From Truepera sp965215315 (GTDB lineage: Bacteria > Deinococcota > Deinococci > Deinococcales > Trueperaceae), in NCBI GenBank assembly GCA_965215315.1, contig CBDCDB010000008.1, positions 2,604,001 to 2,668,000 of the forward strand: a DNA stretch of 64,000 nucleotides, read 5' to 3'. A program made the translations under genes and the position numbers. Under the pieces are notes generated by a model. It had not been told where the DNA came from. It saw only the letters and a program-made list of their open reading frames with translations, and ran no database searches. Positions 46,169 to 54,216 of this stretch are shown piece after piece. Each line of letters starts with the position of its first letter. The stretch's first letter is position 1.

Positions 46169-47296
46169 ATGACTCAAGGCCCGACTGGAATTGTGATGAT
46201 GAACTTGGGCGGCCCGAAAACGCTCGACGACGTAAGGCCGTTTCTACTCAAGCTATTCGAAGACCGCGAAATTATTCAGCTCCCCGCGCAGCGCTTTTTA
46301 GGCCCTTATATCGCCAAACGCCGCACCAAAAGCGTCCGGCAGAAGTATGACGAAATCGGCGGCGGCTCGCCCATTCTGGCGTGGACAGAAGCGCAGGGGC
46401 GCGGCATGTGCGAACGCTTAGACAAGATGTCGCCGGAGACCGCGCCGCACAAGTTTTACGTCGCATTTCGTTATGTCCACCCGTTCAGCGAGGACGCGCT
46501 CCGGCAGATGAAAGCTGATGGCGTTAAACGGGCGGTCGCCTTTACGCAGTACCCACAATTTTCGTGTTCAACGACCGGCTCGTCTTTGAATGAACTCTGG
46601 CGGGCCGCAAAAAACGTCGGCCTCCAAAACGACTTTGAGTGGAGCGTTATCGACCGTTGGCCCACGCATCCGCGCTTTATCGAAGCGATGACGGAAACCG
46701 TAAAACAGGGATTGGCGCAGTTCACCGAAGCCGAACGAGACGACGTGCTGATTCTCTTTAGCGCCCACTCGCTGCCGCTAGATGTCATCAACCGGGGCGA
46801 CGCCTACCCCGCTGAAATCGGCGCGAGCGCCCACGAAGTCATGAAACGTTTGGGTTATGAACATGAGTATATGGTCAGCTACCAGTCGGACGTGGGGCCG
46901 GTACCGTGGCTCGGGCCGAGTACGGAAAAAGTTATCGAATCTCTAGGCGAGAAAAAACGCCGTAATGTTCTGGTTGTCGGTATCGCGTTTACGAGTGACC
47001 ACATCGAAACGCTGCACGAACTCGATATCGAATACGGTGAGGTGGCGCACAAGGCGGGGATTACCAACTTCAAACGTGCCCCGGCCTTGAACGGCTTACC
47101 GGTCTTTCAAGACGCCCTAGCCGAAGTTGTGCATGAGCATTTGCAGAGCGGTGAAGCGTGTAACAGACAGTACGGTTTACGCTGCGCGGGCTGTGTCAAC
47201 CCGCAGTGCCGCAACATCTTAAATCCGGTCGCGCCGTACAAACGTACTAACGTAAGTATGTCGAAAGAGACCAAGCAGTATAAAGCTGCGCTTTAA
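46169..47296 (+). CDS. hemH: Ferrochelatase
   Basis: It inserts ferrous iron into the porphyrin. The signatures are GIVMMNLGGPKTLDDVRPFL, GGGSPILAWTEAQGRGM, VAFTQYPQFSCSTTGSSLNEL, LILFSAHSLPLDVINRGD and VGIAFTSDHIETLHELDIEY, with the metal-site His and Glu. The C-terminus has four Cys (ACNRQYGLRCAGCVNPQC), which could bind an iron-sulfur cluster, as in some bacterial ferrochelatases. It starts 60 nt after hemF. Confidence 0.96.
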   Translation: MTQGPTGIVMMNLGGPKTLDDVRPFLLKLFEDREIIQLPAQRFLGPYIAKRRTKSVRQKYDEIGGGSPILAWTEAQGRGMCERLDKMSPETAPHKFYVAFRYVHPFSEDALRQMKADGVKRAVAFTQYPQFSCSTTGSSLNELWRAAKNVGLQNDFEWSVIDRWPTHPRFIEAMTETVKQGLAQFTEAERDDVLILFSAHSLPLDVINRGDAYPAEIGASAHEVMKRLGYEHEYMVSYQSDVGPVPWLGPSTEKVIESLGEKKRRNVLVVGIAFTSDHIETLHELDIEYGEVAHKAGITNFKRAPALNGLPVFQDALAEVVHEHLQSGEACNRQYGLRCAGCVNPQCRNILNPVAPYKRTNVSMSKETKQYKAAL

Positions 47297-47342
47297 TAAA
47301 AAAACTTAAGCTTGAGCCTCTCCCTACCGGCTAGAATGGGGG

Positions 47343-47897
47343 ATGCTCGAGTTCTCTTTACCTACACTATCGGTCGAAGAATACCTGGCGTGCGAGCAAA
47401 AAGGCGACGTTCGCCACGAGTACGTGAACGGCTACACCTACGCTCTAACGGGTGGCACCAGCCGTCACAACCGCATTTCTCTAAACATCGCTGCCCATTT
47501 CTTGAGGCTGGCACAAAGCAAACCGTGCCGCGTTTACCAAGAAGGTATGAAACTTCGCACCTCCGAAGGTGTTTTTTACTACCCCGATGTAATGGCTGTT
47601 TGCGATAAAGACGAACCCGACCCTTTCTTTGAAACTGAACCGTGTATTTTGGTCGAAGTTCTTTCGCCGAGTACTAAAAACACCGACCTGCGCGAGAAGT
47701 TGACCGCCTATAAAAGCTTGCCGAGCGTACAGACCTATCTGATTGTCGAGGCCGAGCGGTTAGCGGTGCGGCGGTTTTGGGTGGACGAAATGCGCCGCTG
47801 GCAGCAAGAAGATCTGACCGGTGACGGTGATATTCCGTTGCCTTGCTTGGGCGGAGAGTTGAGTTTGCCGCAGATTTACCGGGGAGTGTTTAGCTAA
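47343..47897 (+). CDS. Uma2 family (DUF820) putative endonuclease
   Basis: The 184-aa protein has the PD-(D/E)XK-like Uma2 fold: VEEYLACEQKGDVRHEYVNG, YYPDVMAVCDKDEPD, ILVEVLSPSTKNTDLREKL and a Tyr/Leu stretch YKSLPSVQTYLIV. The acidic residues of the D...E-V-x pattern are in place. The family is abundant in cyanobacteria and some deinococci; its biological role is not settled. TAGAAT lies 5 nt upstream of the ATG, so it may be leaderless. Its last codons overlap the PIN fragment on the other strand. Confidence 0.85.
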   Translation: MLEFSLPTLSVEEYLACEQKGDVRHEYVNGYTYALTGGTSRHNRISLNIAAHFLRLAQSKPCRVYQEGMKLRTSEGVFYYPDVMAVCDKDEPDPFFETEPCILVEVLSPSTKNTDLREKLTAYKSLPSVQTYLIVEAERLAVRRFWVDEMRRWQQEDLTGDGDIPLPCLGGELSLPQIYRGVFS

Positions 47898-47997
47898 AAG
47901 GGTTTTGTATCTGTACGCCTGCATTCAGGTCTTCTGAATACAAGATTTCGCAACCTAAACGCGCCGCGCTGGTGAGAATCATCGCGTCCCAGAAATA
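47890..47997 (-). pseudogene. PIN-domain toxin, C-terminal fragment
   Basis: The minus frame YFWDAMILTSAARLGCEILY followed by SEDLNAGVQIQNPFS is the typical C-terminal third of a VapC (last catalytic Asp residues in FWDAMI and SEDL). It lacks an N-terminus. The missing front part lies on the other side of the IS630 element (49177-49472), on the same strand and in the same order. The gene was split by insertion. Confidence 0.8.
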
Positions 47998-48192
47998 AAT
48001 AACCTGAGTTTGAGGTTTCTCCGGGGATAGGTTTTCCGTCTCTGACGGATTTCCTTTTACAAGCGTAAGGCGTGCCTGAGGCTAAAACGCTCACGTCGTC
48101 TTAAAAAACAGCGAAAGCGCAATTCTTGAGACGGTCGGCAGTCACCGAAAGTACAGGATTTGCGTGCCGGACGTAAAAAAACTCCGAACTTA

Positions 48193-49174
48193 CAGCGCTT
48201 TGCGTAATCACTGATAGCGTAGGTTATAGCCGGAATGACCGAACCAGCCAAGGATGTCTTGCAAGGAGATGGTTTTCAGGGCAGCGGCAATGGCTTGATC
48301 GAGGGCGTCTCGAGCTCGTGCCTGGCTCGCTTTGACGAAGGTCTTGATTTTAGAAAGCGCTTCTTCGATGGGGTTCAGGTCCGGTGAGTAAGGTAGCAGG
48401 AAAAGCAGCGAGCAGCCTTTGGAAGCCAGCAATTCGGCGACCCTATCGCCTTTATAGATACGGTGGTTGTCCAGCACGACGATCTGACCTGGGGTAAGGG
48501 TAGGTACAAGCATCTGCTCGACATAGGTCTCGAACGCAAGGCCGTCAACGCTGCCCTGAAGTGTCATAGGAGCTTGCAGTCCGTTAAGGGAAAGGGCGGC
48601 GATGAGGCTGGTATTCTCACCCCGGTTACGGGGCACTTGGTTGTAAGCGCGTTCCCCCTTCGGAGCACGGGCGTAGAGAGGTGTCATAGCAAAGTTAAAG
48701 CCGCTCTCATCGACAAAGACGACTTTGCCTGGGTCAACACAGAACACTTTAGCCAGCCAGCGCAAGCGTTGCCCTTCGTCACGTTCACTCGCTCCCAACG
48801 TCTTTTTTTCTCGATAGATCAGCACGCTGCATCGTGCGGCACATGGCTACGATGCTGACCTTGACGCCCTGCTGTTCTTCCCAGAGTTCGCAGTGTCTGG
48901 CCAGGGTGACCTGGTTATGCTGTCTGACTTGTTCGCTTAGCAGCTCATACGCTTCGGCTGGAATTAACGCGCTGCGGCCCGGTGGTGCCTTGGCTGCCAG
49001 CTCCCCGTGAGCGGCTGAGGTAACGCCGCACCGTCGCCACGCCTACCTTGAAGCGCGCTGCAACGTCCTGATGCTTCTGCCCTTCCGCTACCGCTTCGAC
49101 AATTCGTTCGCGTAAGTCGAGTGAGTATGCCATGCTCCACTATGACGCTATATCAAAGCTAGCGCAAATCGCTG
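48193..49174. mobile_element. IS630-family insertion sequence
   Basis: About 982 bp flanked by TA dinucleotides (48191-48192 and 49175-49176), the IS630 target duplication. The terminal inverted repeats are similar: the left starts CAGCGCTTTGCGTAATCACT and the right (minus) starts CAGCGATTTGCGCTAGCTTT, both then reading TGATA...AGCGT. It carries the transposase gene on the minus strand. About 190 bp of extra non-coding DNA (48001-48190) lies between its left end and the split toxin gene. Confidence 0.8.
48208..49133 (-). pseudogene. IS630-family transposase in three frames
   Basis: The N-terminal helix-turn-helix is MAYSLDLRERIVEAVAEGQK to VGVATVRRYLSRSR. The middle part (PAEAYELLSEQVRQHNQ, HCELWEEQQGVKVS) lies in a second frame, and the catalytic part in a third: VVFVDESGFN, VVLDNHRIYK and LPYSPDLNPIEEALSKIK (the DDE triad). 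The first shift is near a G4 run at about 49011. The second is at an A7 run on the minus strand (plus 48802-48808), a site type used for programmed frameshifting in IS630 elements. The first shift suggests inactivation. Confidence 0.8.
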
Positions 49175-49176
49175 TA

Positions 49177-49472
49177 GGTTAAATAAAGGTCTCTTGATGA
49201 AGTTTAATGGCGCTCATTACATCCAAGGCTGTCGGCTCGTGAACAGACCAGTGCGTGTAGCGTTCTACAAGTTGACTTGCGACTACCGGCGTGAGCAACT
49301 GTTTTCTTGTCGTTACCGTATAAAACTCTTGCAGTACTTTGGACGCTTAAACCGCCTTCAAATGATCTCCAGAGGTTACGCACGAGCGCGACACCCTGTT
49401 CACGCTTTTCTCCTGCGGAAGTGTCGTGCGCATAAACCAGTACATTACTGTCAACGAACGCCTTAGCGCTCA
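49177..49472 (-). pseudogene. PIN-domain toxin, N-terminal fragment
   Basis: ATG 49472 gives MSAKAFVDSNVLVYAHDTSA (first catalytic Asp) up to GGLSVQ. One extra A then shifts the frame. Reading on in the next frame gives VLQEFYTVTTRKQLLTP, then LDVMSAIKLHQET up to the IS630 border. It overlaps the antitoxin gene by about 10 nt. The toxin therefore has both a frameshift and an insertion; its tail lies at 47890-47997. Confidence 0.8.
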
Positions 49473-49705
49473 TGCAGTTCGTCCCTAGTCCAATCGGCCT
49501 TGCCGTGAGTACCCAAATTGTAGCCATGCTCGAGCGCAGCAAGCGCCTCCCGTTTGGCACGGGCGTAGTCACTCTCTTCTACAACCAAAGCCTCGAGCTT
49601 CTCCCGCACCATTGCCGAAACCGACGTTCCCCGCTTCACCGCGATAATTTTAACCTCCCGAAGCGTTTCTTCAGGAAGCGCCAAGGTAATATTTCGCATC
49701 GCCAT
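49463..49705 (-). CDS. VapB-type antitoxin, ribbon-helix-helix
   Basis: The protein has 80 aa. The N-terminal strand and helices MRNITLALPEETLREVKIIAVKRGTSVSAMVREKL form a ribbon-helix-helix DNA-binding domain. The C-terminal HGKADWTRDELHER is the toxin-binding part. It is upstream of and overlaps the broken PIN toxin, and still looks intact. An orphan antitoxin may persist as a regulator of its own promoter. Confidence 0.85.
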   Translation of the reverse strand: MAMRNITLALPEETLREVKIIAVKRGTSVSAMVREKLEALVVEESDYARAKREALAALEHGYNLGTHGKADWTRDELHER

Positions 49706-49756
49706 ACTTCACCTCACGTAAAAGAGTGTAGCACGTAAGTTTGTGTAGTTACGACG

Positions 49757-52700
49757 TTATAAATCCCCGAAAAGCCTCGTCTGTGCGCCTGCCTCCCTGA
49801 CTTCAGGCGGTTTACGCTCCGCGTCCGTCGGTACAGGAAAATCCGCCGCCGTAAACACCTCACCGGCGACGACCGCTGCAAATTTCTCGGAGAGTTCAGG
49901 CCACGCCGCCACTGTCGCCTCCAAGACCCACAAAAGTTCCAACAGCTCCTTTGTGAGCTCCGCCGTCCAGCGTTCGGGCCGGATTTTATCAAGGTCAGAA
50001 GATGAGCGCCCCGCCCGTTCCCGCATCCGGTAGCCGAGCCAGCTTTTTACAACGTTTAGACCCGATACCGAAAACGCCCACACTTCGGGTGAGACCGGCG
50101 CAAACTCACCCGCGCCCACATGCAGCACTCTAGTCTGCGGGTCATACGAAAACCCATCCGGGTAATCTTCCGGCGTACCCGGCACCGCCACTGTGTTCCG
50201 CGCCTCACCACGGGGAATGCGCCCACCGAACCTTTCGCCGTAGGTGTGCAGCCCGATAAGCGAACGCCCGAGCGCCGAAACTTTACGGAAGAGCGCCCCG
50301 TCTTTTGTCACCGGCAGACGCGGCCCCGGTAGCACCAGCTCTTCGGAAAAGGTTTCGACGTAAGACGGTGAGGCCAGCAGTCCGTAAGCGTAGGCGAACA
50401 GGTCTTCGGGAGAGACCGCCGCGCCGCCACCGTAAATCTCTGCAAGTTTAGCCAGCAGCCCCGCCGTAACGTTCGGTTCGGAGGCCGCCGCATCTCGCCA
50501 GAGGGGAATGACATTTTTACCCTCACGCCCGCAAAAATAGTCTTTATCTGGTACATATGCTGAAACTGTTGCCGCTGAACCAAGGCCAAGCACTTTTGTA
50601 AACATGGAAGTCATGTAAACCTGCTTTTCACTTAAGCTCTGCCAAAGTACAGGTTTAGGAAAATCACCTACACGGTTATCGGCAATTGCCCATTGTCTAT
50701 CAAAACTCCGGTAACCATACCTTAAGATTAAAGAAGGTTCCGCCTCTTGTTTCAAGGTTGACAATGAAGGGAGTCTTGTCAATCCGTCCAAGCTTTTATA
50801 CTCTTTAGTGACCTTTCGGTCTCGCGTCTCACTAAACAACTTGACTCGTTGCTCTAGCTGCGAAGAGACAAGCTTTTTCCAACGATTTTGAAGCACATCT
50901 TTTGTTTCACTTATCGGCCAAGTTCGGTAATAACCTGAGCCGGTATGCTGCCACGGAAATACATCTGTCAGTAGAGGCCAAGTGTAATAATCGCCTGCGC
51001 CTTCGGGTAAAAATGGAGCTTGCCAATCTGAAAGGCAATTCTGCCACGTCACATCACCGAAACTCTTGATATGGGTGAGTTGCTCGAGCTTCCCCTCCCT
51101 AGTTCCTTCCAGTTTCGCGTAATGCACTTTTGCGGGTTCGTCCGGTTTCGGCTTGCCGTAACGCACCCCTACCGCAATAGCTACGGGCGTCTGGATATTA
51201 AAGACATTTTGGGTTTTGCGTGCGCCTAAACTGTCGCCCTCCAAATCCAGAATCCACAGCTCGTCGAAGGTGCGGCGCATGTGTTCGCGCATCCCGACAA
51301 AGCCGGGGCCGCGTAGATAACTTGCAGCGGTAATAAACGAGATGATGCCCGAGTCTTGCGACTGCTCGAACACTTTCCAGAGCGCCCAGCGCCAGAAATA
51401 GACGTAATCGTTGTAAAGGTTTCGCAGATGCCGCCCTGCTCCGGCGTCTTGTGCAGGTTTTACAAAATCTTTGAGAATGCCGTTCGTCTGGTCGTTTAAG
51501 TTTTGCTGACCAAAACGCACCCAACCGCCCTTGAGTTCGACGCCCCGATTGATGTCCGCTTCGCTGCGTTCTTGGCGGTCATACGGCGGGTTGCCGAGGC
51601 AGACCAGAACGCGGGTGTCTTGCTTGACCTTTCTAGCGCGGCGGTGTTCTTCGGTCAAGCGGCGGTACATGAGGCCGTGCTGCTCCAGGTCGCGGGCTTC
51701 GGGAGACTCGAGGGTGTCGGCCAGATACACATGTACGCCGTCTTTGGGCAGTTCGCCGCCCTCTTCCATCACCTTTTGCGTGACGCGCAGGTGCGCCACG
51801 GCGTAGGGGCCGACGAGAAACTCTAAAGCGTGCAGGTTTTGCGCGACCTGTGTGGCGTACTGGCTCCGCATTCCGGGGCCGTAAAAGCTGGCGACTTGCT
51901 CCAAAGCGTGTTGCAACACCGCGAGCGGATACGCGCCCGTTCCGGCTGCCGGGTCGAGGACGACGACCTCGTCTTCGGCGTAGGCCAGAGGCTTGTCGAA
52001 ACGGGTTTCTAAGAGTTCGGCGACGAGCCGCACCTGCGCCTGAATGACCGGCGCAGGCGTGTAGTAGACGCCGTAATCGTTGCGGAGACGGCGGTCGTAG
52101 GCCGCCAAAAAGTCTTCGTAGAAGTAAAGCCAAGGGTCGTTGCCCTCTTTACTCAGGGCAGCCGGGTCAACGGCGTTGACGGCGCGAATCAGCACATCTA
52201 AACCGACGCCCACGTCGCGGCGGGCTTCACGGTCACTTAAAATCAAGAGCGTTTGAGCGAGGAGGCCGTGACCGGTCTCGAGGGTTTCGGCGGCCCGTTC
52301 AGGCCGGACGTTTTCCGCACCGCTAAAACGGGCCAAGAGCAAGGCGTAGGTCAGGGTCTGCGCGTAGGCGTCGGCAAAGCGGGCGTCGTCGGCGTCCGGG
52401 AAGAGGGTTTCGCGCCAGTCCCTAGCAAGTTGCGACAAGGCCGAGTCGGGATTTTGTAGCGCCACGGCAACGTCATCACGAACCATCCGGCAGAGCGGGG
52501 CTAAAAGTTCAGCCAGGGCTTTGGGTGAACTCGGCACAGTCGGCTGCCAGAGCAAGAAGTCTTGAATGAGGCGCTTTAAGGCTTCGGCTTCACCCTCCGT
52601 AAATGCGCGTTCGCCGTCGGTCGTCACATCACCAGAAAAACGCACGTGTGAGACCTGCTCGCCTGAACGCAGCAGCGTCCACTCGTTACCGTCGGTATAA

Positions 52701-53035
52701 ATCAGGTTCGGCAGCGTTTTGAACTTACCCCACTGTTTTTTGTTACGTTCGTCAGAAAAACGCTGTGGGCGTGCGCCCAAACCCGGCGCTTTGAGTTCGG
52801 TATAGCCTGCCAGCAAACCGTCTACCGCAACGCCGAAATCGGGCCGTCCGCCTAACCCTGCCACCTGCGCCTCGCTCCGCGCGACGATGCGGCGGGCAAG
52901 GGTGGCCTCGAGCAGAGCTTTAACCGGCGCTTTAAGCTGGTCTTCGGATTGCGCTGCCACCGACGAGCTGAAGCTGGCGGTGAGTGAACGGGCAAAGTCT
53001 GCCAGCTGCGTAGCAAAACCTGGACTTAGAGACAT
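49757..53035 (-). CDS. Type IIG / type ISP restriction-modification enzyme
   Basis: The 1092-aa single-chain enzyme has an N-terminal PD-(D/E)XK nuclease (GGRPDFGVAVDGLLAGYTELKAPG), a helical linker, and an adenine-N6 methyltransferase core with motif I VVVLDPAAGTGAYPLAVLQHA and motif IV VLVCLGNPPYDRQ. A C-terminal target-recognition region runs from about residue 650. There is no helicase block in the stretch I read, which argues for IIG over full ISP. I start at MSLSPGFATQ because a TATGCT box lies 5 nt upstream (leaderless); a start at 53050 is possible. It stands alone without separate M or S genes. Confidence 0.85.
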   Translation of the reverse strand: MSLSPGFATQLADFARSLTASFSSSVAAQSEDQLKAPVKALLEATLARRIVARSEAQVAGLGGRPDFGVAVDGLLAGYTELKAPGLGARPQRFSDERNKKQWGKFKTLPNLIYTDGNEWTLLRSGEQVSHVRFSGDVTTDGERAFTEGEAEALKRLIQDFLLWQPTVPSSPKALAELLAPLCRMVRDDVAVALQNPDSALSQLARDWRETLFPDADDARFADAYAQTLTYALLLARFSGAENVRPERAAETLETGHGLLAQTLLILSDREARRDVGVGLDVLIRAVNAVDPAALSKEGNDPWLYFYEDFLAAYDRRLRNDYGVYYTPAPVIQAQVRLVAELLETRFDKPLAYAEDEVVVLDPAAGTGAYPLAVLQHALEQVASFYGPGMRSQYATQVAQNLHALEFLVGPYAVAHLRVTQKVMEEGGELPKDGVHVYLADTLESPEARDLEQHGLMYRRLTEEHRRARKVKQDTRVLVCLGNPPYDRQERSEADINRGVELKGGWVRFGQQNLNDQTNGILKDFVKPAQDAGAGRHLRNLYNDYVYFWRWALWKVFEQSQDSGIISFITAASYLRGPGFVGMREHMRRTFDELWILDLEGDSLGARKTQNVFNIQTPVAIAVGVRYGKPKPDEPAKVHYAKLEGTREGKLEQLTHIKSFGDVTWQNCLSDWQAPFLPEGAGDYYTWPLLTDVFPWQHTGSGYYRTWPISETKDVLQNRWKKLVSSQLEQRVKLFSETRDRKVTKEYKSLDGLTRLPSLSTLKQEAEPSLILRYGYRSFDRQWAIADNRVGDFPKPVLWQSLSEKQVYMTSMFTKVLGLGSAATVSAYVPDKDYFCGREGKNVIPLWRDAAASEPNVTAGLLAKLAEIYGGGAAVSPEDLFAYAYGLLASPSYVETFSEELVLPGPRLPVTKDGALFRKVSALGRSLIGLHTYGERFGGRIPRGEARNTVAVPGTPEDYPDGFSYDPQTRVLHVGAGEFAPVSPEVWAFSVSGLNVVKSWLGYRMRERAGRSSSDLDKIRPERWTAELTKELLELLWVLEATVAAWPELSEKFAAVVAGEVFTAADFPVPTDAERKPPEVREAGAQTRLFGDL

Positions 53036-53090
53036 ACAGCAGCATACCAACGGGCGGGTTTTCGCTCTCGCAACTGCCGTGTGGTCTGGT

Positions 53091-53315
53091 CTAGTCGCCC
53101 AGTCTGGCCTTAAGTTCCTGCTCCGCTTCGGCCCAGTTCCGGCCCGCCGTCACCATCAGGCTGGTATTTTCCTCGAGTTTGCCTGAGCGGTTGAGTCCCT
53201 GACGCTCCCGTTCGGCTTTGTCTAGGTCGCCGTGTTCACCCATAAGGTCGATGGTTCTGACCGCCTCGTCGTAATTGGCGTAAATGCGAGCAATAAAGTA
53301 GCGTTGTTGAATCAT
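53091..53315 (-). CDS. Hypothetical protein, 74 aa
   Basis: It begins MIQQRYFIARIYANYDEAVR and is charged and helical, with no membrane segment or known motif. GAGAG lies just before the ATG. It is upstream of the restriction enzyme on the same strand, but the gap contains that gene's own -10 box. Confidence 0.6.
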   Translation of the reverse strand: MIQQRYFIARIYANYDEAVRTIDLMGEHGDLDKAERERQGLNRSGKLEENTSLMVTAGRNWAEAEQELKARLGD

Positions 53316-53467
53316 CTCTCTATTTAACTCGCTTTACCCCGGTTTTGCGGCACTTTCAGCGACAATCGGGGCGTTTACAAAGGATTGAAGCGTAAATATG
53401 GGGTGACGATACGCTGCGCTGATCTGCCCCTATGCTAGGCTCAGGTCAAAATTGAAAGGGGTTGATG

Positions 53468-53716
53468 ATGGCTGAACAAACGCTTGAAGACCGTCAGAAA
53501 GTTGTTCGTGAACTCGAGGACATCCGTAATTCTCTAGGCGCTGCACTCGAAAAAGTTGCCCGTGTCCAGATGGAAACCGAAACGACCGACCCCGGCATTC
53601 AGGAGACGTTTGACGGGTGCGTCTCGAGCCTCAGTCAAATAACTGAGCAGATAGGTACGGTTCAGAGCGACTACGAGATGGAAACCGCCCGCCGTCAGAA
53701 TGAGGGTGAGCTGTAA
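53468..53716 (+). CDS. Hypothetical coiled-coil protein, about 82 aa
   Basis: It starts MAEQTLEDRQKVVRELEDIR, an acidic, helical protein with a probable coiled coil. GAAAGGGG upstream is the ribosome binding site; another in-frame ATG is six nt earlier. I recognise no family. Confidence 0.6.
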   Translation: MAEQTLEDRQKVVRELEDIRNSLGAALEKVARVQMETETTDPGIQETFDGCVSSLSQITEQIGTVQSDYEMETARRQNEGEL

Positions 53717-53727
53717 CAAGTTGAGTT

Positions 53728-54183
53728 CTAGAGCTTTTTCGTCATAAATACACTGTTCGGGTCGTCGGTGTAATCGGCAAAAGGCCCGCAGATCTCGAAA
53801 CCGTAGCGCAGATATAGAGTTCTTGCCGGGGTAAACTCGGGCATTGCGCCGGTTTCCAAGTTCAGAGTGCTGTGGCCGCGCCTTTCGGCTTCCTCGAGGA
53901 TATGCTCGAGCATTCCCTTGCCAACGCCCTGGCCCCGGTACGCTTCGGCAGTACGCATCGACTTGACCTCGCCGGTTTTAGCGTCCAGCTCTTTGAGCGC
54001 TCCGCATCCGAGCAGAGTGTCACCCTCCCACGCCGACCAAAAGGTGATGTCGGGCGAGCGGAGCGCCTCTAGACCGAGCGCGTGAATACTCTCGGGCGGC
54101 GTAATCTCGTGCATGTTTTCCAGATGTTCCCGTAAAAAGTCGGTAATTTTTACGCCGCTCAGGTCATCTTGACGGATTTGCAC
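53728..54183 (-). CDS. GNAT family N-acetyltransferase
   Basis: The 151-aa single GNAT domain shows LLGCGALKELDAKTGEVKSM with the beta-4 strand, the acetyl-CoA loop RTAEAYRGQGVGKGMLEHIL (Q/R-x-x-G-x-G/A) and the final strand LYLRYGFEICGPFADY. It resembles the PhnO/YafP-type bacterial enzymes. I choose GTG 54183, directly after AGGAGG; an ATG 24 nt upstream is less well placed. The substrate is unknown. Confidence 0.85.
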   Translation of the reverse strand: MQIRQDDLSGVKITDFLREHLENMHEITPPESIHALGLEALRSPDITFWSAWEGDTLLGCGALKELDAKTGEVKSMRTAEAYRGQGVGKGMLEHILEEAERRGHSTLNLETGAMPEFTPARTLYLRYGFEICGPFADYTDDPNSVFMTKKL

Positions 54184-54216
54184 TTTGCCTCCTGAACACG
54201 TAAACAAAGGTTTCCG

